64,000 bases of DNA from Gordonia aichiensis NBRC 108223 (lineage in GTDB: Bacteria; Actinomycetota; Actinomycetes; Mycobacteriales; Mycobacteriaceae). The position numbers and the translations under genes were made by a program. Where the stretch lies: positions 173,615 through 237,614 of the forward strand of contig NZ_BANR01000007.1 of assembly GCF_000332975.1 (NCBI RefSeq), read 5' to 3'. Below, one piece after another: positions 35,231 through 44,430 of this stretch. The notes below the pieces were generated by a model. It did not search any database. It was not told the origin of the DNA and worked only from the letters and a program-made list of their open reading frames with translations. Numbering within the stretch: position 1 is the first letter of the stretch; each line of letters begins with the position of its first letter.

Positions 35231-36169
35231 TCACGCCAACAGCCACGCGATCACGGCGATGACCGGTATCGAGACGATCGTGGTGAGCAGCGCGGTGTCG
35301 CGCGCGAGCACCTGACCTCGCCGATACCGCGTCGCGTAGACCAGCACGTTCTGCGCCGTCGGCAGCGCGGCGATCACGACCTGCGCGAACAGCGTGTGCC
35401 CGGACTCCCCGAACCCCCACCGTGCGATGACGTACACCAGTGCGGGCATGACCAGCATCTTGAGCACCGTCGCCAGCGCGACTTCACGGCGAGGACTCTC
35501 TCCCTTCTTGAACAGTGGCACGCCCGTCAGCGACATCCCGAAGGCCAGGAGGGCGGCGGGCACCGACGCGTTGCCGAGCATCTTCATCGGCTCGACGATC
35601 GCCGTGGGCGGATGCCAACCGATGACCGAGACCACCACGCCGATCAGGCCGCCGATCACGATCGGATTGGTCAGCGGGAGTCGGAGGGTGTCGCGCAACG
35701 CCGACGTCCCCGAGGTGCGTTCGAGGGCCGTGACGTCGAGCACGCCCAGAGCCAGTGGCGAGTAGATGAGGATCTGGAACAGGAGCAACGGAGCGATGAA
35801 CGACGCGTCGTCGAGCACGAAGATCGCGATCGGCAGGCCGAGATTGACGCTGTTGACGTACGACGACGAGAGGGCTCCGATGACCAGTTCCGGGATCTCG
35901 CGGCGTCGCAACACCGTGCGGGCCACCAGCACGTAGAGCGTCCCGATGGCGAACGCCGAGGCCCCTGCGATGACGAGGGTGGACGAGAAGATGACCGACA
36001 GGTCGGAGGTCACCAACGACGTGAACAGCAACGCGGGCGTGCAGACGAAGAACACCAGCCGCGACAGCACATCGTGTGCGTGCTCTCCGAGGATTCCGGT
36101 TCGACCCAGGACGAATCCGACGGCCACCAGGATGAAGATGACGGTGAAACCGGAGACGACGCCTGACAC
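35231..36169 (-). CDS. AEC-family (auxin efflux carrier-like) transporter
   Basis: 312 residues if started at GTG 36169 (MSGVVSGFTVIFILVAVGFV), which matches the usual family start and length. GTG 36208 would add 13 residues. A -10-like TTTAGT on the minus strand (plus 36207-36212) supports transcription just upstream. About ten helices are present in two halves. Typical features are VGFVLGRTGILGE, VFFVCTPALLFTSLV, SSYVNSVNLGLPIAIFVL, IGALP-type NPIVIGGLIGVVVSVIGW and VIAALPTAQNVLVYATRY. Members export or import small organic acids such as malonate or malate. The substrate is unknown. Confidence 0.88.
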   Translation of the reverse strand: MSGVVSGFTVIFILVAVGFVLGRTGILGEHAHDVLSRLVFFVCTPALLFTSLVTSDLSVIFSSTLVIAGASAFAIGTLYVLVARTVLRRREIPELVIGALSSSYVNSVNLGLPIAIFVLDDASFIAPLLLFQILIYSPLALGVLDVTALERTSGTSALRDTLRLPLTNPIVIGGLIGVVVSVIGWHPPTAIVEPMKMLGNASVPAALLAFGMSLTGVPLFKKGESPRREVALATVLKMLVMPALVYVIARWGFGESGHTLFAQVVIAALPTAQNVLVYATRYRRGQVLARDTALLTTIVSIPVIAVIAWLLA

Positions 36170-36321
36170 TCGAACGAGTGTATGCAGTCGGACTTGCGGC
36201 CCCTTCACTAAACTGGCGGCAGCATTCGGTGACCGCAGGCCCCGAAGGCATGCACGGTTGCCAGAGAACACGGTCGGTGCGGCGATGATGCCGACAGCGA
36301 ATCGCAGAGAGGCGAACACAG

Positions 36322-37281
36322 ATGTCCACTCCGTACGGAGACTCGAACACGCCGGACCCACAGCGTCCGGAGAGCACCCCCGCCGGCCACGAACCATCAG
36401 ACTCCGCATCCGCGGGTGCGGGTGCGCATGACCCGCGCTCGACGCCGGGAGACGATGCGACCTCGCTGATCAAGCGGCCCAACGCAGCGGGCTCGTCGCC
36501 GTCGGGCTCGACACCCCCCGGGGATGGCGGGGCCCCGGAATCCCCGACGACCAAGTTCGATCCCGCTGCGTACGGAACACCGTCACAGGGCGACTCGACG
36601 TATCAGCCACCTCAATACGGTTCGACGCCCGACTACGGATCCAGCAGCCAGACGCCTCAGTACGGTTCGACGCCCGACTACGGATCGAGCGGCCAGGCAC
36701 CTCAGTACGGTTCGACGCCCGACTACGGATCGAGCGGCCAGGCGCCTCAATACGGTTCGACGCCCGAGTACGGCACCCCACAGGGATTCGGCCAGTCCGC
36801 GGGCGAGTCGGCGTACGGCCAAGGCGCACACGGACAACCCTCGTACGGCGAACAACCGGGCACGGGGCAGCCCGGCTACGGTCAGCAGGACTACGGTCAG
36901 CCCAACTACGGTCAGCCGTCCTACGGTCAACCTGCGTATGGCCAGCCCGCCTACGGCCAACCCGCCTACGGTCAGCCGGCGTACGGGCAGCCGGGCACGG
37001 GCTATCCGCCGGCCGGCCAGTCGACCAACGGTTTGGCGATCGCGTCGCTGGTGACGTCGATCCTCGGACTCTTCTGCTGCGGAATCCTCTCCGTGGTCGG
37101 CATCATCCTGGGCGTCGTTGCCAAGAGGCAGATCAAGGACTCCAACGGAACGCAATCGGGCGACGGGCTGGCGACCGCCGGCATCATCATCGGCGCCATC
37201 CTGGTGGTGATCTGGGTGATCTACTGGATTCTCGTCGGCGCAAATGTTGTGCATATGAACTTCGGCGACACCACGTACTGA
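36322..37281 (+). CDS. DUF4190-type membrane protein with long Tyr/Gly/Gln/Pro repeat domain
   Basis: 319 residues; ATG 36322 has gaggcgaa a few nt upstream. Residues 1-85 are Ser/Pro/Gly-rich. Residues about 93-145 are four 15-mers ([15 protein letters not shown]). Residues about 185-230 are YGQPx pentamers ([14 protein letters not shown]). The C-terminal 85 residues carry two membrane helices ([22 protein letters not shown] and [19 protein letters not shown]) around a DUF4190 signature ([20 protein letters not shown]). The disordered domain is probably cytoplasmic. The function of DUF4190 proteins is not known. It resembles in style the protein at 19936 and the N-terminus of PepD. Confidence 0.88.
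   Translation: MSTPYGDSNTPDPQRPESTPAGHEPSDSASAGAGAHDPRSTPGDDATSLIKRPNAAGSSPSGSTPPGDGGAPESPTTKFDPAAYGTPSQGDSTYQPPQYGSTPDYGSSSQTPQYGSTPDYGSSGQAPQYGSTPDYGSSGQAPQYGSTPEYGTPQGFGQSAGESAYGQGAHGQPSYGEQPGTGQPGYGQQDYGQPNYGQPSYGQPAYGQPAYGQPAYGQPAYGQPGTGYPPAGQSTNGLAIASLVTSILGLFCCGILSVVGIILGVVAKRQIKDSNGTQSGDGLATAGIIIGAILVVIWVIYWILVGANVVHMNFGDTTY
36610..36990 (+). repeat. Coding tandem repeats: 45-bp (x4) then 15-bp (about x8)
   Basis: 45-bp units start at 36610, 36655, 36700 and 36745 (ctcagtacggttcgacgccc...). From about 36880 to 36990 there are 15-bp tacggtcagcccgcc-type units. Both keep the reading frame. Confidence 0.9.
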
Positions 37282-37322
37282 CCCTGCGTCGGCGGGACAA
37301 GGGGCAGCGGAACGGCGTCGTT

Positions 37323-37351
37323 TTGGAGCTTGCCCGCCTGACCGGTAGTCT
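37323..37351 (+). promoter_or_regulatory. rpmF promoter (TTGGAG-17-TAGTCT)
   Basis: -35 TTGGAG (37323-37328), a 17-bp spacer and -10 TAGTCT (37346-37351). The start is expected near 37358, giving a leader of about 165 nt. Confidence 0.6.
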
Positions 37352-37521
37352 AGAGAGGTTGCGTGCCGCGCCCGAGGGCTGCGTGGGACGCCCATGCCGG
37401 TCGACGCCGCACTGAGCGGACGGGCGACCCGAGGACACCAGTTCCTGACGGACATGAAGGCACAAGTCCGCGAGGACACGAAGAACCAGTCCGCAAGGAC
37501 ACAGTAGAGAAGGGCACAACC

Positions 37522-37695
37522 ATGGCTGTACCGAAGCGCCGGATGTCGCGGGCCAACACCCGCAGCCGTCGTTCGCAGTGGAAAGCGGACAACCCCGCGC
37601 TGCAGGAGGTCAAGGTGAACGGTGTCGCTCAGCGCATTCCGCGTCGTCTGGTCAAGGCAGCGCGCGCTGGCATCATCGATCTCGACCGCCGCTGA
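37522..37695 (+). CDS. rpmF: Ribosomal protein bL32, cysteine-free form
   Basis: 57 residues. ATG 37522 has agaaggg about 10 nt upstream. The sequence [20 protein letters not shown] is the bL32 N-terminus, and the C-terminus reads [20 protein letters not shown]. It is a structural protein of the 50S subunit. The four zinc-ligand cysteines of the C+ form are absent, as in the short M. tuberculosis protein, so this form does not need zinc. It is followed by an exceptionally strong terminator, so it is a single-gene unit. Confidence 0.96.
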   Translation: MAVPKRRMSRANTRSRRSQWKADNPALQEVKVNGVAQRIPRRLVKAARAGIIDLDRR

Positions 37696-37722
37696 TCGCG
37701 ACATAACCTCAGCGACTTAATC

Positions 37723-37767
37723 CAGCACAACTGCCGCAACGTCTCAGACGTTGCGGCAGTTGTGCTG
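37723..37767 (+). terminator. 21-bp perfect hairpin terminator after rpmF
   Basis: Left arm 37723-37743 (starts CAGCACAACTGCCGC), three-base loop tca, right arm 37747-37767 exactly complementary, then ttctgt. It is the longest perfect stem in the window. Confidence 0.95.
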
Positions 37768-37802
37768 TTCTGTGCAGGCGTGTCCGTGAAAGCGAGGTGC
37801 CG

Positions 37803-38477
37803 ATGCTGCTTCAGATCCTGAACATCGTGGGCATCGCGGTGTTCGCGGCCTCGGGAGCTCTTGTCGGAATCCGCAAGGACTTCGACATCTGGGGGATCGC
37901 AACGGTCGCCGTGCTGACCGGTGTGGGTGGCGGCATCCTGCGCGATCTTCTGCTCGGCATCACCCCGCCCGCATCGCTGGAGAACTGGGTCCCGGTGACG
38001 ACCGCCTTGATCGCGGCCCTGGTGACCGTGATCTTCCACCCGTCGTTCGCGCTGCTACGACGCACCATCGTCGTGCTCGACGCGATAGGTATGGGCCTGT
38101 TCGCAGCCACCGGCGCCAGCATCGCCATCGACCACCACGCGCACGCCTTCGCGGCGACGCTCATCGGGATGCTCGCGGCCATCGGCGGCGGCGTGCTGCG
38201 CGACGTTCTCGCCAACGAGATCCCACTCCTGCTGCAACCAGCCGACCTCTACGCGGTGCCCGCGCTGGTCGCCTCGGCGGTGGTCGCCGTCGGGCGAACC
38301 TATTCCGAGCTGCCGTCGCAGGTGTGGGTGATCGCGGGCCTCATCGTCGGCGCACTTTTCCGCGTGGTGGCCTTCTTCCTCGGGTGGCGGTTGCCCATGG
38401 CGCCGCGTGGTCTCGGGATTCGGCACACGCGGACCACACCTCTCGACAATGATCCGGAGCGGGACGAGCCGGCCTGA
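37803..38477 (+). CDS. TRIC/UPF0126-type membrane protein
   Basis: 224 residues from ATG 37803 (gcgagg 6-11 nt upstream); GTG 37797 would add two residues. Seven helices are arranged as an inverted duplication. Each half has the family signature G-G-G-x-x-R-D: TGVGGGILRDLLLG in the first and AAIGGGVLRDVLANE in the second. Bacterial members of this family form trimeric TRIC-like cation channels. The C-terminal 25 residues are hydrophilic. It stands alone between the rpmF terminator and the convergent SDR gene. Confidence 0.9.
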   Translation: MLLQILNIVGIAVFAASGALVGIRKDFDIWGIATVAVLTGVGGGILRDLLLGITPPASLENWVPVTTALIAALVTVIFHPSFALLRRTIVVLDAIGMGLFAATGASIAIDHHAHAFAATLIGMLAAIGGGVLRDVLANEIPLLLQPADLYAVPALVASAVVAVGRTYSELPSQVWVIAGLIVGALFRVVAFFLGWRLPMAPRGLGIRHTRTTPLDNDPERDEPA

Positions 38478-38517
38478 CGACTGTGCCATGCCTGCTCGCC
38501 CGAGTGCGGTCAGAGTC

Positions 38518-39288
38518 CTACTGCGCGATGAACTTGTTTACCAGTCGGTTGAGTGAGTTGGGGATGAACTTCGCCGCGTTGCCCAGGAAGAGCGTCTGGG
38601 TGCCGACGGAGTAGCTCGTGCGATGAAGTCGGAGATCATTCTTGGTGGGGTGCACCGACTCCCAGATCTTGTCGGCGACCTGCTCGGGGGTGATCCGCAC
38701 GCCGAGCGTCTTGGTCGACTTCGCGTCGTTGGCGGCGAGCGCGGTCTTGGCCCACAGCGGCCAGATGCTCACCACGCGGATGTCGTCGGGCTCCCACTCG
38801 AGTTCGAGCGCCTCGGTGAGTCCGGCGACGTAGAACTTGCTGGCGCTGTACGTGGCTATGCCGGGTTGCCCGTAGATGGCCGACGCAGACGCGATGTTCA
38901 CCAGGTGCGCTCCAGGGGTCTTCTTGAGGTACTTGTGCGCGGCCTGGGCCCCCAGTGTCACGCCGAGGGCGTCGATGTCGATCTGGCGGCGCACGGCGTC
39001 GGGCGAGATGTCGGCCAGCTTGCCCTCGGTGAGCACACCCGCATTGTTGTCGAGGACGTCGAGCGTGCCGCCGGTATGCGCAGTGAAGTCGGCGAGAGCG
39101 TCCTCCCACTCCTTGGGATCGCGGACGTCGATCTTGCCGGTGATGAAGTCGGGGTGGTTGGCCTTCACCTTGTCGAGCGCGTCGTTGTCGACGTCGTACA
39201 CGCCGACCGTCCAGCCCTCACGTGCGAATCGCTCTGCTGTGGCCAGGCCGATACCCGCTGCGCCACCTGTGATGAAGATCGATGCCAT
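38518..39288 (-). CDS. Short-chain dehydrogenase/reductase
   Basis: 256 residues, ATG at 39288. It is a classical SDR: the nucleotide-binding TGGAAGIGLATAERF at the N-terminus, VYDVDNDAL (an Asp after the second strand favours NAD(H)), DNNAGVLTEG, the catalytic Ser in VNIASASAIYG and Tyr/Lys in YSASKFYVAGL, and the C-terminal PLWAKTAL. It acts on a hydroxyl or keto group of an unknown substrate. It is divergent from the diiron oxygenase-FprB operon and may share its regulation and pathway. Confidence 0.92.
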   Translation of the reverse strand: MASIFITGGAAGIGLATAERFAREGWTVGVYDVDNDALDKVKANHPDFITGKIDVRDPKEWEDALADFTAHTGGTLDVLDNNAGVLTEGKLADISPDAVRRQIDIDALGVTLGAQAAHKYLKKTPGAHLVNIASASAIYGQPGIATYSASKFYVAGLTEALELEWEPDDIRVVSIWPLWAKTALAANDAKSTKTLGVRITPEQVADKIWESVHPTKNDLRLHRTSYSVGTQTLFLGNAAKFIPNSLNRLVNKFIAQ

Positions 39289-39530
39289 GCTCTGTCCTAA
39301 CCCTTCTGGCCTGCGCGTATGTCACGCCAACTCAAACTTACTCGTCAGTATAGTTTCGCAACTTGTTTACTAGGTCACACCCTGGTGCTATCTTGACAAT
39401 AAGCGTTGATATGACATCGAATGTTGTCACTGTAATACCGATCCGCGAAGTAGCCGCACCGCGCTGCCGGAGGATCGCCACAAGCAAGGTCACCAGGTCC
39501 CGCCGACGGCGGAGATGGGAGTCGAGCAAC
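39289..39530. promoter_or_regulatory. Divergent promoter region between the SDR and the diiron oxygenase
   Basis: This is an AT-richer patch than its surroundings. On the minus strand TATACT (plus 39347-39352) is a near-perfect -10 for the SDR. On the plus strand TTGACA (39393-39398) is a perfect -35, but only weak -10 candidates follow (atcgaat near 39416). AACTTGTT (39360-39367) has the AAC-NN-GTT core seen in KstR-type operators, without the flanking bases. Confidence 0.5.
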
Positions 39531-40475
39531 ATGACCGCAGCAATGGATCGCACCGATCCCACAAGCGACGTCGTCGACAACGTCGTCAGCATCCGTGACG
39601 AGGGCGCCGACGCCGTGTCCGAGCGTCTCCTCGCCTCTGCGGCACGCCTCTCGCGTAACGCGATGACCGAGATCGACTGGAGCCTCCCGATGGACCCGGA
39701 GAAGTACGGGTGCAGTCCGGAGTGGTCGTCGCTCTACGGCACGCAGTACTGGGACGAGATGACCGAGGAGCAGCGCATCTCGGTGACCCGCCACGAGTTC
39801 GCGTCGATCATGAACATCGGTATCTGGTTCGAGATGATCCTGCAGGAGATGGTGGTCCGCGATCAGTATCTCGGCGCCTATCACAGCCCCGAGTTCCAGT
39901 TCGCGCTCACCGAGATCGCCGACGAGTGCAGGCACTCGATCATGTTCGCCAAGGCATCGGAGAAGATGGTCGGCACCTCATACAAGCCCACCAGGTTCGT
40001 CGGCAAGCTGGGCAAGCTCTTCAAGGCGACCGCCAAGAACGAGGTCGCCTACGCCGGCATCCTGGTCGCCGAGGAGGTGCTCGACGTCTTCCAGCGCGGC
40101 TGCATGCGTGACGAGCGGGTCCTGCCGTTCATCCGGACCGTCAACGAGATCCATGTGCTCGAGGAATCGCGTCACATGAAGTTCGCGCGCGAAGAGGTGC
40201 GCGAGTCCATGAAGGGGATCGGCTGGTTGCGACGCCAGTTCAGCGCGCTCTACGTGGCGCTCGGCGGCTACTTCATCGTGTCGAGCCTCGTCCAGCGTCA
40301 GGCGTTCGTCGACGCGGGACTCGACGCCGACCGCGCCATGGCCGAGATGAACTCGAACTCGCACTTCCACTCCATGATCCGCAGCAGCTGCGCGCACCTC
40401 ATGGAATTCCTCGACGAGGTCGGTCTGCTCACCAAGCCTGCCGCGCACTACTACCGGAAAGTGCACATGCTCTGA
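39531..40475 (+). CDS. AurF-like non-haem diiron oxygenase
   Basis: 314 residues from ATG 39531, preceded by ggagtcgag. An earlier in-frame start at 39363 would add an Arg-rich stretch without family support. Two diiron ligand motifs are visible: DECRH at residues 131-135 preceded by WFEMILQEM about 30 residues before, and EESRH at 211-215 preceded by VAEEVLDVFQ. This is the double E-x(about 30)-DExxH pattern of the AurF/CmlI N-oxygenase family. Members oxidise amines or other small molecules with O2. Its stop overlaps the ATG of fprB (TGATG), so its reductase is made in step. A related pair (Rv0885-fprB) exists in M. tuberculosis. Substrate unknown. Confidence 0.9.
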   Translation: MTAAMDRTDPTSDVVDNVVSIRDEGADAVSERLLASAARLSRNAMTEIDWSLPMDPEKYGCSPEWSSLYGTQYWDEMTEEQRISVTRHEFASIMNIGIWFEMILQEMVVRDQYLGAYHSPEFQFALTEIADECRHSIMFAKASEKMVGTSYKPTRFVGKLGKLFKATAKNEVAYAGILVAEEVLDVFQRGCMRDERVLPFIRTVNEIHVLEESRHMKFAREEVRESMKGIGWLRRQFSALYVALGGYFIVSSLVQRQAFVDAGLDADRAMAEMNSNSHFHSMIRSSCAHLMEFLDEVGLLTKPAAHYYRKVHML

Positions 40476-42070
40476 TGTTCGTCATCACCCAATCCTGCTG
40501 CAGCGACGCGGCATGTGTGTCCGTGTGCCCGGTCAACTGTATTCATCCGACGCCGGAGGAGCGCGGGTTCGGCACCTCCGACATCCTGCACATCGACCCC
40601 GAGGCGTGCATCGACTGCGGTGCGTGTGCCGACGCGTGTCCCGTCGACGCGATCTTCCCGGCCGAGAACCTCGGTACACGTGACAAGGTCTTCATCGAGA
40701 TCAACGCCGACTACTACAAGAACAACCCCGACGTGAAGTCGGGCTGGTCTGACGTGGTGTATCCCGAGATCCCCAAATTGCCTGCGGGGCTTCGGGTTGC
40801 GTTGGTGGGAACCGGACCGTCGGGCGGCTACGCGCTGCGTACGCTGCTCGACCGCACCGAGGCGTCGGTCACGGTGATCGACAAGCTGCCGACACCCGGC
40901 GGCCTGGTGCGTGCGGGTGTCGCCCCCGACCATCCGGGCACCAAGGGGGTGCTGCGCGGCTTCGACCTGCTCTACCGCGATCCGCGCGTCACGATGGCCA
41001 CCAACGTCGAGGTCGGCGAGGGCGAAGGACAGATCACGCCCGCCGAGCTCGCCGAGCACTTCGACGCGGTGTTCTACGCCGTGGGTGCGAGTGAGTCACG
41101 GCGCCTTGGCATTCCGGGTGAAGACCTGCCCGGATCGACGTCGGCGACAGAGCTCGTCGCCTGGTACAACGCCGTTCCCGGTGCCGATGCTGCTCCGCCG
41201 ATCCGACGCTCGACCGACGCTGATCCCGCGAGCGGGCGCGCCGTGATCGTCGGAACCGGCAACGTTGCGCTCGACGTCGCGCGAATCCTGGTGTCCCCGC
41301 CGGAATTGCTCGCCACCACCGACATCGCCGACCGTGCGCTCGACATCCTGCGTCAGCAGAACGTCCACGAGGTGGTGCTGCTCGGACGTCGCGATCAGGC
41401 GCACGCGGCCTACACCTCGGCCGAGTACCGCGCGCTGTCGACGATTCCCGGCGTCGAGGTTGTCGTCGTCGACGATGCCGACGGCGCGGGGGTGCCCGAC
41501 CTGACCGGGCCCGCCGACCCCGACAATCGTCGAATCGTGTTCTTGTTCCACAGCACTCCCGACGAGATCCTCGGTGACGAGCGCGTCGAGGGCGTGACCG
41601 TCACGACCGGCGGAAAGACCCATCGGATCGACGCTGATCTCGCGGTGCGCAGCATCGGATACCGTTCGGTGCCGATCGGCGGACTCCCGTTCGACGACGC
41701 GCGTGGACTGTTCCCCAACGTCGACGGCCGGATGCTCGACGACGCGGGTGAGATCATCCCGGGCTCGTACGTGCTCGGGTGGGCCAAGCGCGGACCCAGT
41801 GGCGGCATCGGGGCGAACAAGAAGTGCGCCCAGTTGACGGTCGAGGACTTCATCCGCGATGCAGTCGACGGCAAGCTGGTGCGCACCACGCGCCAGCCCG
41901 GTGAGTTCACCTCGTTGCTGCGCAAGCGCACTCGTCACATCATCGGCTATCGCGGCATCCGCGCGATCGATCGGATCGAGCGTCGACGCGGCTCCGAGCA
42001 GGGCCGCCCGCGAGTGAAGTTCACCCGCGTGGGCGACATGGTCGGCGCGGCGGGCTGGCGTAAGAGGTAA
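40475..42070 (+). CDS. fprB: NADPH:ferredoxin reductase with N-terminal 7Fe ferredoxin domain (FprB)
   Basis: 531 residues; ATG 40475 overlaps the upstream TGA. The first 85 residues are a bacterial 7Fe/8Fe ferredoxin with SCCSDAACVSVCPVNC and CIDCGACADACPVDAIF. Then comes an adrenodoxin-reductase-like flavoprotein: FAD site VGTGPSGGYALRTLL, LVRAGVAPDHPGTKGV, NADPH site VGTGNVALDVARIL, and the family C-terminal GWAKRGPSGGIGANKK. It moves electrons from NADPH through FAD to iron-sulfur centres. Translational coupling to the diiron protein strongly suggests it is the dedicated electron donor. Confidence 0.95.
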   Translation: MFVITQSCCSDAACVSVCPVNCIHPTPEERGFGTSDILHIDPEACIDCGACADACPVDAIFPAENLGTRDKVFIEINADYYKNNPDVKSGWSDVVYPEIPKLPAGLRVALVGTGPSGGYALRTLLDRTEASVTVIDKLPTPGGLVRAGVAPDHPGTKGVLRGFDLLYRDPRVTMATNVEVGEGEGQITPAELAEHFDAVFYAVGASESRRLGIPGEDLPGSTSATELVAWYNAVPGADAAPPIRRSTDADPASGRAVIVGTGNVALDVARILVSPPELLATTDIADRALDILRQQNVHEVVLLGRRDQAHAAYTSAEYRALSTIPGVEVVVVDDADGAGVPDLTGPADPDNRRIVFLFHSTPDEILGDERVEGVTVTTGGKTHRIDADLAVRSIGYRSVPIGGLPFDDARGLFPNVDGRMLDDAGEIIPGSYVLGWAKRGPSGGIGANKKCAQLTVEDFIRDAVDGKLVRTTRQPGEFTSLLRKRTRHIIGYRGIRAIDRIERRRGSEQGRPRVKFTRVGDMVGAAGWRKR

Positions 42071-42143
42071 CCGACGGGCGTTTGCCGCAACGGACGTGGG
42101 TGGTGCTCGTCCCGGGTCTGCGTGTCAAGTGTGCTCGCAGATG

Positions 42144-43577
42144 TCAGTCGGGCTTCGCGGCGTCGAGTTGCTTGGTCTCGGACTCGACGGTGCGCAGGCC
42201 GAGCCCCTCTTCTTCGGGGAGCAGCTCACGCTCGCCGGTGATCGGATCGGTCTCCTCGAGCGGCGGTACCGGCTGACCGTCGAGCACGAGTTTCATTCTC
42301 TCCTTGTCGAGTTCGCCTTCCCACGCCGCGACGACGAAGGTGGCGACGCAGTTGCCGATCAGGTTGACCGATACCCGCATCGAATCCATGATCCGGTCGG
42401 CGCCGAGCAGCAGCGCGACGGCCGCAACGGGAATCGATCCGTGGCCGATCGCAGAGATCGTCGCGGACAGGGCCAGGAACGACGACCCGGGTACTCCCGC
42501 CATGCCCTTCGACGTCAGCATCAGTACGAGCATCGCGGTCAACTGCTCGCCGAGACTCAGGTGTACGCCCATCGCCTGCGAGAGGAACAACACGCAGATC
42601 GACAGATACAGCGTCGCGCCGTCGAGGTTGAACGAATAGCCGGTCGGGACGACGAGGCCGGTGGTCGAGCGTGAGCACCCCGCGTAGGTCAGCTTGGTCA
42701 TGATCCGGGGAAGGACAACCTCGGTGGAGGCGGTGCCGAGCGCCACGAAGAACTCGTTCTTGATGAAGAGGAAGAACTTCCACAGGTTGACCCCGGCGAA
42801 GATCCGGACGATCGCCGCAAGTACGAGGATGAACAGCACTGCGGCGAGATAGCAGCACCCGATGAGCTTGCCGTAGCTGCCCAACGACGAGATGCCGTAC
42901 TGGCCGATGATGTAGGCCATCGCGCCAAATGCGCCGAGCGGGGCGAGCTTCATGATCCAGCCGATCATCGTGAAGAAGATGTGGCTCGACTGGTCGACGA
43001 ATCCCAGGACGATCGGCGCCCTGTCGCCGATCTTGGCCAACGCCAGACCGAACAGCACCGCGAAGAACAGCACCTGCAGCAGCTCGTTCTCGGCGAACGC
43101 GGAGATCGCCGACGTCGGGATGATGTTCATCAGGAACTCGACGGTGTGGGGGAGTTCGCCGTTGCTGGTCTTTTCCGCGACCGCCTCGGCACCCGTTGCG
43201 AGTGTTTGCGGGTTCACGTCGAAACCGGCGCCCGGCTTGACGAGGTTGCCGATCACCAGGCCGAAGATCAGTGCGAACGTCGTCACGGCCTCGAAGTAGA
43301 TGAGTGCCTTGATCCCGATGCGGCCGACGGCCTTCATGTCGCCGACGTGCGCGATGCCCAACACCACGGTGCAGAAGATGATGGGCGCGATCAGCATCTT
43401 GATGAGCTTGATGAAGCCGTCGGCAAGCGGTTTCAGGCCGGATCCGAAGTCGGGCCACACGGCGCCGATCACGATGCCCGCAACGATGGCCACGATCAGC
43501 CACGTGAACATCGACTTGTACCAGGGAGTCTTGGTGTGCCCGGCGGGAGCGTCGGGGAGTGCAATGTCTGTCGTCAC
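42144..43577 (-). CDS. Dicarboxylate/amino acid:cation symporter (DAACS, DctA-like)
   Basis: 477 residues if started at GTG 43577; a TTG at 43619 would add 14. About eight helices and two re-entrant loops typical of the Glt/DctA fold are present. Signature stretches are FCTVVLGIAHVGDMKAVGRIG, the first hairpin GTASTEVVLPRIM, the transmembrane 7 region VVPTGYSFNLDGATLYLSI and the second hairpin SKGMAGVPGSSFLALSAT. It imports C4-dicarboxylates or acidic amino acids with Na+ or H+. The C-terminal 45 residues are acidic and cytoplasmic. No dcuSR-type regulator is adjacent. Confidence 0.94.
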   Translation of the reverse strand: MTTDIALPDAPAGHTKTPWYKSMFTWLIVAIVAGIVIGAVWPDFGSGLKPLADGFIKLIKMLIAPIIFCTVVLGIAHVGDMKAVGRIGIKALIYFEAVTTFALIFGLVIGNLVKPGAGFDVNPQTLATGAEAVAEKTSNGELPHTVEFLMNIIPTSAISAFAENELLQVLFFAVLFGLALAKIGDRAPIVLGFVDQSSHIFFTMIGWIMKLAPLGAFGAMAYIIGQYGISSLGSYGKLIGCCYLAAVLFILVLAAIVRIFAGVNLWKFFLFIKNEFFVALGTASTEVVLPRIMTKLTYAGCSRSTTGLVVPTGYSFNLDGATLYLSICVLFLSQAMGVHLSLGEQLTAMLVLMLTSKGMAGVPGSSFLALSATISAIGHGSIPVAAVALLLGADRIMDSMRVSVNLIGNCVATFVVAAWEGELDKERMKLVLDGQPVPPLEETDPITGERELLPEEEGLGLRTVESETKQLDAAKPD

Positions 43578-43704
43578 CGCGCAAGTGTCGGACAAGTCGG
43601 ATTCGTCGTTGTGAGCCAACTGTTGCGCCTTGGTAAACGTTTGCGATCTGCATCCGCGAATTCAACGAACCCGCGTCACGATGTGGCGGGTATTCCGCGC
43701 GTTG

Positions 43705-43736
43705 CTCAGCGGTCTCTCAGTCGAAGTGGATAAGAC
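43705..43736 (+). promoter_or_regulatory. mprA promoter with CTCAG direct repeats
   Basis: -10-like TAAGAC (43731-43736) ends 7 nt before ATG 43744 (leaderless). Two CTCAG direct repeats (43705-43709 and 43716-43720) are 11 bp apart over the -35 position, the arrangement expected for an OmpR-type dimer. Confidence 0.55.
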
Positions 43737-43743
43737 TGTTCAC

Positions 43744-44430
43744 ATGCGCATTCTTGTTGTCGACGACGACCGGGCGGTTCGTGAGTCGCTGCGCCGGTCG
43801 CTCACCTTCAACGGATACACCGTCGACACCGCGGGTGACGGTATCGAAGCGCTGGAGAAGATCGTGGCCGAGCGGCCCGACGTGGCCATCCTCGACGTGA
43901 TGATGCCTCGGCTCGACGGCCTCGAAGTATGTCGTCGACTCCGGTCCACCGGCGACGACCTGCCCATCCTGGTGCTGACGGCTCGCGACACGGTTTCCGA
44001 GAGAGTGTCGGGCCTCGATGCGGGCGCCGACGACTACCTGCCCAAGCCGTTCGCTCTGGAGGAGCTTCTCGCGCGGTTGAGGGCACTGTTGCGTCGTGCT
44101 GCACCCGACGATGACGCCGATTCGGAGGCGATGACCTTCGCCGACCTCTCGCTCGACCCGGTGACACGCGACGTCTCGCGCGGCGAACGTCAGATCAGCC
44201 TCACCCGCACAGAGTTCGCGCTGCTCGAGATGCTGATGGCCAACCCCCGACGTGTGCTCTCCCGTAGCCGCATCCTCGAGGAGGTGTGGGGCTACGACTT
44301 CCCGACGTCGGGTAACGCGCTCGAGGTGTACGTCGGCTACCTGCGACGCAAGACCGAGGCCGACGGCGAATCACGATTGATCCACACGGTCCGCGGCGTC
44401 GGCTACGTCCTGCGAGAGACGCCGCCGTAG
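43744..44430 (+). CDS. mprA: OmpR-family response regulator MprA
   Basis: 228 residues from ATG 43744. Receiver domain: acidic pocket VVDDDRAV, phospho-acceptor Asp51 in [12 protein letters not shown], conserved Thr in VLTARD, and Lys in [11 protein letters not shown]. The DNA-binding winged helix occupies residues about 130-225 ([49 protein letters not shown]). With MprB it controls envelope-stress genes, including pepD, in mycobacteria. Downstream genes mprB, pepD and moaB2 keep the M. tuberculosis order. The last base of its stop is the first base of mprB. The CTCAG repeats upstream suggest autoregulation. Confidence 0.95.
   Translation: MRILVVDDDRAVRESLRRSLTFNGYTVDTAGDGIEALEKIVAERPDVAILDVMMPRLDGLEVCRRLRSTGDDLPILVLTARDTVSERVSGLDAGADDYLPKPFALEELLARLRALLRRAAPDDDADSEAMTFADLSLDPVTRDVSRGERQISLTRTEFALLEMLMANPRRVLSRSRILEEVWGYDFPTSGNALEVYVGYLRRKTEADGESRLIHTVRGVGYVLRETPP

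Noticed and set aside
42226..43665. 479-codon Arg/His-rich minus-strand frame
   Set aside because: Out-of-frame shadow of the dicarboxylate symporter gene on the same strand.
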